64,000 bases of DNA from Escarpia spicata (lineage: Eukaryota; Annelida; Polychaeta; Sabellida; Siboglinidae). The stretch lies in contig OZ023217.1 of NCBI GenBank assembly GCA_963995525.1, forward strand, positions 24,597,494 through 24,661,493, in the 5' to 3' direction. Position 1 is the first letter of the stretch. Every line of letters begins with the position of its first letter. Made by a program: the position numbers and the translations under genes. Of the stretch, positions 14,001 through 22,419 are shown piece by piece. The notes beneath the pieces are model-generated. The model worked only from the letters and a program-made list of their open reading frames with translations. It did no database searches and had not been told where the DNA came from.

Positions 14001-17000
14001 ATTTGTTGTGTTGCGTTACAGCAACACAACATAATAACACAGCAACACGCAACTATTTATTTGTTGTGTTGCATTACATGAACACAACATAATAACACAG
14101 CAACACACAACTATTTATTTGTTGTGTTGCGTTACATGAACACAACATAATAACACAGCAACACGCAACTATTTATTTGTTGTGTTGCATTACATGAACA
14201 CAACATAATAACACAGCAACACGCAACTATTTATTTGTTGTTTTGCATTACATGAACACAACATAATAACACAGCAACACGCAACTATTTATTTGTTGTG
14301 TTGCGTTACATGAACACAACATAATAACACAGCAACACACAACTATTTATTTGTTGTGTTGCATTACAGGAACACAACATAATAACACAGCAACACACAA
14401 CTATTTATTTGTTGTGTTGCGTTACATGAACACAACATAATAACAGCAACACGCAACTATTTATTTGTTGTGTTGCGTTACAGCAACACAACATAATAAC
14501 ACAGCAACACGCAACTATTTATTTGTTGTGTTGCATTACATGAACACAACATAATAACACAGCAACACACAACTATTTATTTGTTGTGTTGCGTTACATG
14601 AACACAACATAATAACACAGCAACACGCAACTATTTATTTGTTGTGTTGCATTACATGAACACAACATAATAACACAGCAACACGCAACTATTTATTTGT
14701 TGTGTTGCGTTACATGAACACAACATAATAACACAGCAACACGCAACTATTTATTTGTTGTGTTGCGTTACGTGAACACAACATAATAACACAGCAACAC
14801 ACAACTATTTATTTGTTGTGTTGCATTACAGGAACACAACATAATAACACAGCAACACACAACTATTTATTTGTTGTGTTGCGTTACAGGAACACAACAT
14901 AATAACACAGCAACACACAACTATTTATTTGTTGTGTTGCATTACAGGAACACAACATAATAACACAGCAACTCACAACTATTTATTTGTTGTGTTGCTG
15001 TGATAGTATGTGCTTCCGTGTTGATGTGTTCTGTTGAGCGCAATGGAGCAGTGGCTAGAGTTTCGACTGAGAGAACCCAGGTTCAAATCCTGTGCTGCTG
15101 TGTCGAACCTTGGACAAGTTCATTCACTCTATGTTGCTTCAGTTCACTCAGCTTTATGAATGAGTACCTGGCTATAGACAGTGGTGGATATTTGTGTACG
15201 AACGGTCTTCACACATTAATTGCAGCATGGCTGGATGCTTCCCACAGAACTCAAGATGGTGTTCGATTGAACAGGTCTGCCAGGGAGTAAAGTGTAAAGC
15301 GCTTTGAACAGTCGTGAAGACTGGATACTACGCTATATAAAAATTACCTTTACTTGTTTTGTTGCTCTGTTAATGTGCAGTGTTAATGTGTTGTGTTGTA
15401 TTAACATGCTGTGTTAGTGTGTCATGTTATTGTGTAAATGTGCATGATGCTGTGCATTTGTGTAGTGTTTGTGTGTGTTTTTGTTGGGTAAATGTGTTGT
15501 GTTGCTGTTATGGTGTTGCTGTGTTAATGTATGATGTTGCTGTGTTAACGTGCAGTGTTGCTGTGGTAGCGTGCATTGTTGCTGTGTTAACATGTGATGT
15601 TGCAATGTTAATGTGTGATGTTGCTGTGTTAGCATGCAGGTGTTCCTGTGTTAACATGCAGTGTTCCTGTGTTTACGTTCAGTGTTGCTGTGTTCATGTT
15701 CAGTGTTGCTGTGTTCAAGTTCAGTGTTGCTGTGTTTATGTTCAGTGTTGCTCTGTTCATGTTCAATGTTGCTGTGTTCATGTTCAGTGTTGCTGTGTTT
15801 ATGTACAATGTTGTTGTGTTCATGTTCGGTGTTGCTGTTTTCAAGTTCACTATTGCTGTGTTCATGTTCAGTGTTGCTGTGTTCATGTTCAGTGTTGCTG
15901 TGTTCATGTTCAGTGTTGCTGTGTTCATGTTCAGTGTTGCTGTGTTTGCCAGAGATCTGTGCCGTGTCAAAGGTGTCGAAGAAAGAGATTGGCCGAGTGT
16001 TTAAGCTCATCCTCAAGACTCTCGAGACCAGTGTTGAACTCATCACCACGGGCGACTTCATGGTCAGTGCAGGCAAATAGTTCCAATCAAAATATTCAGT
16101 CTATGAATGTTATATTATTGTTTTGTACGGCTTGTATAGATTGGTACATTGCGTTACATTTGAAGCTATTGTTTCACAAGGCGGCTCTGAAAGTAATGAA
16201 CTTTCGTAGATTCTGATAAAATAGCTTTGGTTCAAAATCTTTCAATAGAAGCACAAAGCGCTGGTCTGTAGTTGGTCTTTCTGTTTGGCCGTATGTGACC
16301 CGCACAGCAAAGTGGACATTAAGTACCACATTAAGTACCACATTAAGTACCACATTAAGTACCACAAAAGTAGCTTTCTAGGTCATGTCCCATCAGTTTT
16401 GTGATTTTGACAGAAATGCGAACCTTGTAACCTCACCTTTCAGTGTCCAGCTTAACTTTCTTGACAGATAATCACAAAATAGTGAAATCATTTACACATC
16501 CCCCAGATTAAGAAATGACCTCCTTCCTCAAAACGTTGCTTTTTAAAAGTGTGCAATTTAGCAACAAATAATAAATAACATTTCAACAAATAGAAAATGA
16601 CTGAAGATATTTTTTTTAAATGATGTAATGTTTTGAAGCTCATGATCCGCAAAATGCAAAAAGGTACAAAACTCTGTTTCACAATTTTTAGACTGCACCC
16701 CCTTTGGTATGACAGGTCACATTGTGGGCACATGATGATACATGCATGCTGCACGGTTTTTTTTCAGTCACGGTTCTGCTCTAATCTGGCTCTACCAACA
16801 GTTGTACAGAAAGCAGCAACCCACATTGCTAAGAAGGCTGTCGATATGGACCTTGTTCCTGGGTGAGTTCACACAGATAACACTACATACAATATGTAAA
16901 ACTTTAATACCATCAAATCATTGGGAATATGAGCTCTGTTGTGTATCAAAACCAAAAGGTTAGGTCGTTTCTGTAATCGGTTTATTATTTCCAGTCATCA

Positions 17001-19025
17001 ACAGTTGGATGAATATATTGAGGAGATAAGGGGGAAAGCATCGTAGAAAGTGTGTCGTCGGGTGATGCTAGAATGTCATTATATTTACTCTGGCATAGCA
17101 CTAACATCGAGTGAGAGTTGGTAAGACAAGTTACAATGTCTATCTTAACTCTGGGAACAACTAGATATCCTACAAGTAGATGATTGAAGTTGTCTAGGCT
17201 TTCTTGCAGGAAAGAGCGGCGGATGTAAATAAGTTACTTAGATTACAGCACTTGGTAGGGAACTGTAGGAGTAGAAACAATGCAGTGGTATTAGAAGTAG
17301 CACTGAGTGATAGAAATGGAGACAACAGAACTGTTACATCACTATTTAGAACTACATCAATAGCAGTATTGTCGGGTTAAGGGTGCCACCTGAATTTTTA
17401 AATGTCAAATTAATTTAGTGAAAATGCAAACCTACGTAGTATCCACCAGTTTTGGTAAATCATCAGACAGTTGAAGTGATTTCAAGCTTGGAATCTTCAG
17501 GTGAATGCGTGAAATGATTACACATGTGTGTTGTTGTGTTGATGTCGTTAATTCAGTGGGATGAAGGCTTAATGGCGACCCAGCAATTATTTTTTCCAGA
17601 TCTTACTACTAAAATCACCATTTACCGAAATGTAAGCACTTTTTAAAAACGACTGCGACTTGTTTTTATTATATATAAATTATTCACACATTACACATTT
17701 GGACATAAAAGAACTGGATTCATAAACGAGTTGAGGAAGTAGCTTTAATTGATGGTATTTGTGTGTGTGTTTGCAGGCGTAGTCCCATCTCTGTAGCAGC
17801 TGCAGCTATTTACATGGCATCCCAGGCATCGGAAGACAAGAAGTCACAAAAAGGTAAGCATAGACCAGTCAGTTCTAATTGGCCACTATTTTCATTATTG
17901 GCTCTTGTTTGCTTCATATTAGGGCTAGTCCTACATTTTGATGTTTAATACTTAATAAAATGAAATTCTTTGATGATCCTGTGGAATTTATTTAACGTTG
18001 CTCTTCACACAAACATAACATGCATATTAAATTAAATCAATAAATTGATATACCTTTTTTGCACAGATGATATTTAATTTAATTTTTTTAACATTATATT
18101 TTATAAATAAACAATTCAAACATAGGTACTCTACCATTTAAAAAATACATTTAAACAACAAGTTGCAATGAATAGTATTAGGTTAATGCTTTCACCTAAT
18201 GTTTTATGTAACATTTGCAGAGTTTGAAAGCTGCTAGATGTTTCCTTTAGTCCCCATGACTACACAGTGGCTGTTGTCATGACTACAGTACAGTATTAAC
18301 TCTCTCTTTTAATTCCACAAATGCACATTTCACGTTCTCTAAAACCACAAATATTTTAGTCACGACATGTAGTAGGAGAATAAACATTTGAGTTCTGAAC
18401 AGTAAGTGAACAGTAACAAAAATGTCACGTTTTGCATGACTGATGTTACAAATATTAGCAATGTATTCATCTGTTCATTTTGGACATTTCCCTTTAAATT
18501 AACAGTTCAAATATTTGTGGTTTTCAAAATGTATTCTATTGGCTCCCTCAAAAATATATAATCAAAAAGAACCTTATCTTAGCTTCTTGTTGACCATGTT
18601 CGCATGCTTGTATTTTACAAAAATATCAAGTTGGGACACCAAACCAAATGTTCACTTATCTAATTTTGCAAATTGTTCAATGTACTTTTTGGTAGTCATG
18701 TCCACATTGCCCAGTTGTAATTGGTTATAAATTACACAGTTCCATTTGAACTCAGCCTTGGCATAGTGCAAAGTAATGTCACAGAGGGCAAGTAACTGTG
18801 TTTACTTTGAGTTTAGTGATGTCCAAGACCCAGTGACTGCATGAAAGATGTACTGTGCTTGTTCTCATGCCAGACTGTTGGTGTGTTTCAGAGATTGGGG
18901 ACATCGCTGGAGTGGCAGAGGTGACAATCCGACAGTCGTACAAACTCATCTATCCCCAGGCAGAGATCCTCTTCCCTGATGGCTACAAGTTTCCGTCCCT
19001 TATTGCACTACTGCCACCACAGTGA
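1992..19025 (+). CDS. GTF2B: General transcription factor IIB (TFIIB), ten coding exons
   Basis: TFIIB bridges TBP-bound promoter DNA and RNA polymerase II and is needed for start-site selection in the nucleus. Coding exons join as 1992-2011, 6805-6915, 7400-7481, 8541-8645, 8977-9063, 10567-10696, 15953-16062, 16768-16862, 17777-17853 and 18892-19025. All introns are GT-AG and all phases agree. The product is 316 residues, the same length as human TFIIB. The N-terminal Zn ribbon has Cys15, His18, Cys34 and Cys37. It is followed by the B-reader (GSEWRTFSN) and linker, and then two cyclin folds (about 107-205 and 216-310) with [32 protein letters not shown] and [17 protein letters not shown]. 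The start was chosen because MASTST restores the 14-residue leader before the first Cys. The gene spans 17 kb because its introns hold transposons and large minisatellites. All essential residues that can be judged are intact, so it looks functional. Confidence 0.97.
2575..2745. repeat. GC-rich patch with repeated GGGCCGAACCATCC motif
   Basis: The motif (G)GGCCGAACCATCC occurs at about 2620-2632 and as GGGCTGAACCATCC at about 2719-2732, within locally GC-rich DNA inside an AT-rich intron. The same motif recurs at 4550-4680. No function is evident. Confidence 0.45.
3150..4122. mobile_element. pogo/Tigger-like non-autonomous DNA transposon with TA target duplication
   Basis: The left end is CAGTCGCACCTTGTTATAAC. 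The right end, reverse-complemented, is CAGTCGCGCCTCGTTATAAC. Both are flanked by TA (3148-3149 and 4123-4124). The GTTATAACG core, CAG start and TA duplication are typical of the Tc1/mariner superfamily, pogo/Tigger branch. The 973-bp interior has no transposase ORF. It lies in GTF2B intron 1. Confidence 0.85.
4490..4690. repeat. Second cluster of the GGNCCGAAMCATCC motif
   Basis: Degenerate copies of TGGGCCGAACCATCC occur at about 4560, 4602, 4644 and 4667, spaced roughly 23-43 bp apart. The cluster at 2575-2745 has the same motif, so both may be pieces of one old repeat separated by the Tigger-like insertion. Confidence 0.4.
4780..6012 (+). mobile_element. LINE relic with internal deletion and TTCATTCATTC tail
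   Basis: Plus-strand frames give the pre-RT linker ([11 protein letters not shown], then [19 protein letters not shown]) at 4860-4990. A jump follows directly to the C-terminal RT region ([12 protein letters not shown], then [18 protein letters not shown]) at 5010-5200, so most of the RT core is deleted. The 3' end is AATAAACGTTCATTCATTC, a short tandem tail typical of CR1/Jockey-like LINEs. Many stops make it inactive. Confidence 0.75.
6496..6618. repeat. 55-bp tandem duplication
   Basis: The segment CAGCTAATGRCAATGTCCTG through ACTGTTATCAAAGATAC is present twice, followed by a partial third start. It lies in GTF2B intron 1. Confidence 0.7.
6805..6915 (+). CDS. GTF2B: GTF2B coding exon 2 (Zn ribbon)
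   Basis: It encodes the complete Zn ribbon, C-x2-H ... C-x2-C, ending LVVGD plus two bases of Arg. The acceptor is TTGTTGTAG and the donor is GTATGG. Confidence 0.95.
7400..7481 (+). CDS. GTF2B: GTF2B coding exon 3 (B-reader)
   Basis: It encodes [15 protein letters not shown] through ASRVGAAE and ends in phase 0. The donor GTAAGAGT begins a 50-bp tandem array that copies both ends of this exon. Confidence 0.95.
7482..7925 (+). repeat. 50-bp tandem array built from the two edges of GTF2B exon 3
   Basis: There are eight copies at exactly 50-bp spacing, plus a partial ninth. Each monomer is the exon start (TTGATGTAGGCTC) fused to the exon end (TTGGAGCTGCTGAG) and then the donor with 23 intronic bases (GTAAGAG...). 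The middle of the exon is deleted. Each copy has an AG acceptor (GATGTAG) and a donor 18 nt later, at 7514-7531, 7564-7581, 7614-7631, 7664-7681, 7714-7731, 7764-7781, 7814-7831 and 7864-7881. Exon 3 ends and exon 4 begins in phase 0, so an 18-nt insert would add ALGAAE in frame. Copies 2 and 6 read GCT CTA TGA and carry a stop. Confidence 0.93.
8371..8405. repeat. (TA)n microsatellite
   Basis: Two short TA runs are separated by CTG in GTF2B intron 3. Confidence 0.8.
8541..8645 (+). CDS. GTF2B: GTF2B coding exon 4 (B-linker)
   Basis: It has 35 codons, phase 0 at both ends, encoding [14 protein letters not shown] through SIYRNRRQ. The acceptor is CCTTCCAG and the donor is GTAAGC. Confidence 0.95.
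8977..9063 (+). CDS. GTF2B: GTF2B coding exon 5 (start of cyclin fold 1)
   Basis: It has 29 codons, phase 0 at both ends: [18 protein letters not shown] through LPKMIA. The donor is GTGAGT. Confidence 0.95.
9066..9250. repeat. ATTGTAATTGATT-rich segment, probable MITE fragment
   Basis: TAATTGTAATTGATT-type words and their inverse (AATCAATTACAATCAGTTAC) recur over about 150 bp. This resembles the interior of small inverted-repeat elements, but no clean ends were found. Confidence 0.35.
9460..9850 (+). mobile_element. LINE 3' end (CR1/L2-like C-terminus and 3' UTR)
   Basis: The plus strand encodes [20 protein letters not shown] followed by [19 protein letters not shown]. This is the hallmark C-terminus of CR1/L2-type LINE ORF2. 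A short 3' UTR ends in TTATTATTATTATTG. It is 5'-truncated and lies in GTF2B intron 5. Confidence 0.85.
10040..10380 (-). mobile_element. tRNA-derived SINE, minus orientation
   Basis: Reading the minus strand gives a tRNA-like head with B box GGGTTCGAACCCTGTG. It is followed by the body (CACTCACACGTATGAATGAG), a central conserved part and the tail GCGCGATATAAGAAC. The same family occurs on the plus strand at 15034-15355 and 26205-26487, and as a rearranged copy at 53085-54300. It lies in GTF2B intron 5, close to exon 6. Confidence 0.9.
10567..10696 (+). CDS. GTF2B: GTF2B coding exon 6 (cyclin fold 1)
   Basis: It encodes [19 protein letters not shown] through EGVPRTFK and ends one base into the Glu codon. 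The acceptor is GATTGCAG and the donor is GTAATG. The 5.26-kb intron that follows carries the 58-bp satellite. Confidence 0.96.
10697..11734. other. GTF2B intron 6, unique part
   Basis: AT-rich intronic sequence between the exon 6 donor and the 58-bp satellite. Nothing recognisable was found apart from TGTTATGTT-like words after 11590 that grade into the array. Confidence 0.6.
11735..14998. repeat. 58-bp minisatellite, about 56 copies, hairpin-forming
   Basis: The monomer is 58 bp (for example 12121 to 12179) and contains ACTATTTATTTGTTG. It also contains a perfect inverted repeat, TGTTGTGTTGC - GTTACA - GCAACACAACA (11-bp stem, 6-nt loop), weakened in copies reading TGAACACAACA or GGAACACAACA. 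A few early copies are 69 bp (extra ACCAACATAGT). Variant order repeats over about 860 bp (the TTGTTTTGCATTACAG variant at about 13023 and 13883), showing higher-order duplication. It lies in GTF2B intron 6. No ORF is present. Confidence 0.95.
15034..15355 (+). mobile_element. tRNA-derived SINE, near full length
   Basis: The head carries A-box-like GCAGTGGCTAGAG and B box GGTTCAAATCC. The body includes ATGAATGAGTACCTGGCTAT, GGCTGGATGCTTCCC, AACAGGTCTGCCAGGGAGTA and GCGCTTTGAACAG, ending CTATATAAAAATTACC. This is the best reference copy of the family in the window. It sits between the 58-bp and 21-bp arrays. Confidence 0.9.
15356..15952. repeat. Degenerate GTGTTAATGTGTGATGTTGCT / 21-bp GT-rich minisatellite
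   Basis: The first half is a loose repeat of TGTTAATGTG words. From about 15650 it becomes a regular 21-bp repeat, GTGTTGCTGTGTTCATGTTCA, about 14 copies. It runs directly into the exon 7 acceptor, so the functional 3' splice site is part of the array. Several frames are open only because 21 is a multiple of three. Confidence 0.9.
15953..16062 (+). CDS. GTF2B: GTF2B coding exon 7 (end of cyclin fold 1)
   Basis: It encodes (E)[17 protein letters not shown] through ELITTGDFM. The acceptor TGTTTGCCAG is the last degenerate monomer of a 21-bp GT-rich array, so the polypyrimidine tract is poor (TGTTGCTGTGTTTGCCAG). Confidence 0.95.
16316..16368. repeat. 12-bp tandem repeat ATTAAGTACCAC
   Basis: About four copies in GTF2B intron 7. 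Confidence 0.85.
16768..16862 (+). CDS. GTF2B: GTF2B coding exon 8 (cyclin fold 2)
   Basis: It encodes [19 protein letters not shown] through DMDLVP. The acceptor has a strong T tract (TTTTTTTTCAG) and the donor is GTGAGT. Confidence 0.96.
16863..17776. other. GTF2B intron 8
   Basis: About 0.9 kb with no recognisable element or ORF of interest. Confidence 0.5.
17777..17853 (+). CDS. GTF2B: GTF2B coding exon 9 (cyclin fold 2)
   Basis: It encodes (G)[18 protein letters not shown] through KKSQK. The acceptor is GTTTGCAG and the donor is GTAAGC. Confidence 0.96.
17854..18891. other. GTF2B intron 9
   Basis: About 1 kb of AT-rich DNA with no recognisable element. Confidence 0.5.
18892..19025 (+). 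CDS. GTF2B: GTF2B coding exon 10 (C-terminus, stop)
   Basis: It encodes (E)[18 protein letters not shown] through LIALLPPQ and a TGA stop at 19023-19025. The end position matches the family length. Confidence 0.96.
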
Positions 19026-19039
19026 TGTGTCAAGTTGGT

Positions 19040-19565
19040 GCCGATATCAGATTATGTGGTGTTGGTGCCATGGTTATGTTGATGCCTGGTTGTGTCACTT
19101 GTTTGTCTAAATGTTGATGACACTGCAGTGATGGCATGTCAAGTGTCAGTCGTAATATCTGTCTAAATGTTGATGACACTGCACTCTGCAGTGATGTTGC
19201 GTCAAGTGTCAGGCATGATGTCTGTCTGTAGATGCTGATGACACTGTTTTCAGTCATGTTATGTCAAATGTCAGTCATGTCTGTCTGTAGGTGTTGATGA
19301 CACGTTTTTCAGTGATGTCATGTCAAATGTCGGTCATGATGTCAGTCTGTATATGTTGATGACACTGTTTTCAGTGATGCCATGTCAAAACCCAGTCAAT
19401 ATGTCTGTCTGTAGATGTTGAAGACATTGTTTTCAGTGATGTCTGATGACAACAGTGATGTCTGATGACAACAGTGATGTCTGATGACAACAGTCAGTCA
19501 TGATGTCTGTTTCTAGATGTTGATGACACTGCAGTGATGTTGTGTCAAGTGTCTGCCATGATGTC
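19040..19565. repeat. About 60-bp degenerate tandem repeat in the GTF2B 3' UTR
   Basis: Words of the type TGATGTCTGTCTGTAGATG, TTGATGACACTG and TTTTCAGTGATGTCATGTCA recur every 55-65 bp, immediately after the stop codon. A 20-bp sub-repeat (ACAGTGATGTCTGATGACA) occurs at 19430-19490. If the poly(A) site at 20700 is used, the array is in the mature 3' UTR. Confidence 0.8.
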
Positions 19566-20179
19566 TAGTCATGTGATCATTTTTGTCAAGTTCAACTTAA
19601 TGCACTTGCCAGTTGTTTTCTTGATTGAAGGTTAGGCTACAGCCATTCAACAATGTGTGAAACTTGTTATTACTGTATCCATCTACTGTACTATTCCCAG
19701 GGTCGATGTTAGTACATTGCTGTGCTGTCACGTTCTGGTCCTTAGGCCAGCCCTGTGTACATCACTGTACCAATGAACCTATTTTATTTGACCTTCTTAG
19801 GTCAATTTATAAGTGAGAGCCGTGCAAAGTTATCTGGATCAGATCAGTGTCAAGATGCTTGAAATGTGTGTTTTAGCTTTTTAACTACTATACAGTTATA
19901 TTACATTTGTAAATGTTTTCTTTCATGTCAGCATGATATGCACAAAATGCATAATAATGAGGCATTTGCGAGTCTAGTTTCCATTTGCGATACTTGCACA
20001 TCGCTGAACATTGTCTGTGTGTTGAGGTGGAGAAGTCAACAGTCTGTCTGCTGTATCACTGCAATGGCAGCAAGAGTCATGTCACCTATACATGTTAGTG
20101 GTCATGTCACTTCTTGTGTTGTGCGATTTGTGGAGATGGTTGACCATGCTGTCAGCACTACTTGTAGTTGTTTTGTGCA

Positions 20180-20645
20180 AATGGATTATTTAACTGTCAG
20201 CAAATCTACACTTGTAGCAGTTTTGTGAAAATCAACTGGTTGATGGAGATGTCAGTAAAACTACATTTGTAGGAGTGTTGTGAAAATCAACAGGTTGGTG
20301 GAGCTGTCAGCAAAGCCACACTTGTATCAATGTCTTGGAAATTGACTGGTTGATGGGCCTGTCAGTAACGCTACACATAAGGCGGTGTTGTGGAAATCAG
20401 TTGTTTGGTGGTGCTGTCAGAAAGCTACACAAGTAGAAGTGTTGTGTAAATCAACTGGTTGATGGTGCTGTCAGCAAAGCTATACGTGTAGCAGTGTTGT
20501 GGAAATCAACCGGTTGAAGGAGCTATCGGTAAAGCTACATTTTTTGTAGCACAGTGTTGTGGTTGTCTGGTGTTCCAGAAGTCACCTGATTGATGGTGCT
20601 GTCTTGCTGTTGCTAAAGCTACACTTGTAGCACAGTTGACTTGAG
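20180..20645. repeat. About 58-bp tandem repeat in the GTF2B 3' UTR
   Basis: About eight copies of a unit containing AAATCAACTGGTTGATGG, then GCTGTCAGCAAAGCTACAC and TGTAGCAGTGTTGTG. It is a second and unrelated array in the presumed 3' UTR. Confidence 0.85.
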
Positions 20646-20699
20646 TCTCAATCAGATTTGTATTTATCTTAACAGCCTGTCATTTGTGGAAGGAATTGC

Positions 20700-20705
20700 A
20701 ATAAA
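20700..20705 (+). terminator. Candidate GTF2B poly(A) signal AATAAA
   Basis: First canonical AATAAA downstream of the stop that I found, just after the 58-bp array. Use would give a 3' UTR of about 1.7 kb. Another AATAAA lies at about 21300. Confidence 0.5.
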
Positions 20706-21689
20706 TTGGTAACAATAGATTACACCAGAACAAAACTGTGATCTTTCCGAGTGTTTTCTTGCTGAACGAAGACATTTATTAATATCTACCATTACAGCAC
20801 AATAGTAAAATATAATGTGACTAGAATATTGTCACTGGTGGTTGACAGGCTGAGACCATCGCTGCAGTTTCTGCATTTACTCCTGTAAGGGTTCTTTTAT
20901 TTTCTTGGCATAATCATTAGATAAAGGCTTTCAACATTTCACGTAGAAGGCACCTAGTGTGCATCACATTCATCTAGTGCTCAGCAAGTTCTTCCCTGTA
21001 TTTATGAAATGACTGACCATGGGTTGAACCTAATAACTGGCTAGTCAATAGGCGAGCATGAAACCACTGAGCCATTCATTTATTTGTGTAGTATATTCCC
21101 GGGATTAAGAGGGTTTCAGTGTGTGTGCGTGTGCATGCGTGTATGTGCAATATAACTGCTGGTATTCAGTGTTGACATTAACATTGTTGATTAGCAAACT
21201 AAGACAGACATCCATTGTTGGGTTTATGTATGTATGGTTAGTTCAGGTATTGGAAAGAAATCTATTCAAGTTCTCCTGTTGTCAACTGGTGCTTAAACAA
21301 CAATAAATGGCTCGATGTTGGTGCAGTAATGACTAGGGGAAATCTCAAGTCAGCATTGCACTGTCGATTGTTCGAATATAGTGACCCCTGACAAGGCTGA
21401 CATGCAGTCTACAGTTTCAGTGGGCATGTCACTACAGGCCAAGCATGTAGGCTGTTGTAGATGGACATTGTGGCCTCGAATGTTTCCAGTACACATTGGT
21501 AACGCTTATATATTGTATGTATCATGATTGCAGTGTATTAAATACTACCGTGAAAATATATCTTGTTTTATTTACAGACAAACCAAAATAATACTTATCA
21601 CAGACTGCGCCACCCGTAGCTGTCCGACAACTTTGAGGTGGCGCCATCTTCTGGATAATTATGTAATAAATCGTGTATGGATTCTTCAG
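20706..21689. other. Intergenic DNA
   Basis: No gene or clear repeat was seen, apart from a short TGTGTGCGTGTGCATGCGTG run at about 21120. Confidence 0.5.
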
Positions 21690-21970
21690 TATATTTGAAG
21701 TGTACTCAATGGTGGCCCTATGTGTCACATGTATTTGAAGTGTATTCAAGGGTGGCCCTACGTGTCACATGTATTTGAAGTGTATTCAAGGGTGGCCCTA
21801 CGTGTCACATGTATTTGAAGTGTACTCAATGGTAGCCCTACGTGTCACATGTATTTGAAGTGTATTCAAGGGTGGCCCTACGTGTCACATGTATTTGAAG
21901 TGTATTCAAGGGTGGCCCTACGTGTCACATGTATTTCAAGTGTACTCAATGGTAGCCCTACGTGTCATAT
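21690..21970. repeat. 40-bp tandem repeat, about seven copies
   Basis: The monomer is GTATTTGAAGTGTATTCAAG followed by GGTGGCCCTACGTGTCACAT. Copies are at exact 40-bp spacing with two sequence types, GGGTGG and ATGGTAG. Confidence 0.95.
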
Positions 21971-22419
21971 GTTTTTGTTGTAATTTTTGAATGATTGCTA
22001 TTTGAAAACATCAACAGACAGTTTGCACGCTCACTCAAACACTTTTATTTTAATGTACGTTTAATTTAAAGTTGATTAATTTAGAACCAGTTTGTGCAAA
22101 ATTCAATTATCTTTAAAAGTACTACGTACTTGCAATATTAGGAAACGAAGTACAAACAAGTTACATGCCAAAAACTAGTTGAATCCATAAAATGTCTTGG
22201 TGATTTTGTGTGACTGCTGCGGTATTCGGAGCGCATTTTAAGGGTTGACGTTGGATTCCTGCGATATCCGATGTTGCTAGCGTTTATAGTTCCGGCACAA
22301 AATATTGTCATAGTTGTCTGAGTCTGGAAACGTGTCTGTGTTTTTTCTCCATAGATAAGACTCACGTTGTGGTAGACTGCGGTAACTGGGCACCTTACGA
22401 CCCCAGGCTGACATGCTAG
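21971..22419. other. Intergenic DNA
   Basis: No gene or recognisable repeat was seen between the 40-bp and 69-bp arrays. Confidence 0.5.

Noticed and set aside
11735..14998. Resemblance to a CRISPR array
   Set aside because: Units are directly adjacent with no unique spacers, and the context is a eukaryotic intron. The same holds for the 47-, 50- and 125-bp arrays.
15034..15110. A functional tRNA gene
   Set aside because: A- and B-box-like words are present, but no cloverleaf can be drawn and the sequence continues as a SINE with several copies in the window.
15380..16216. Cys/Val-rich ORF of 278 codons and other-frame companions
   Set aside because: It is a translation of the GT-rich 21-bp minisatellite. 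Only 15953-16062 is coding, in another frame, as GTF2B exon 7.
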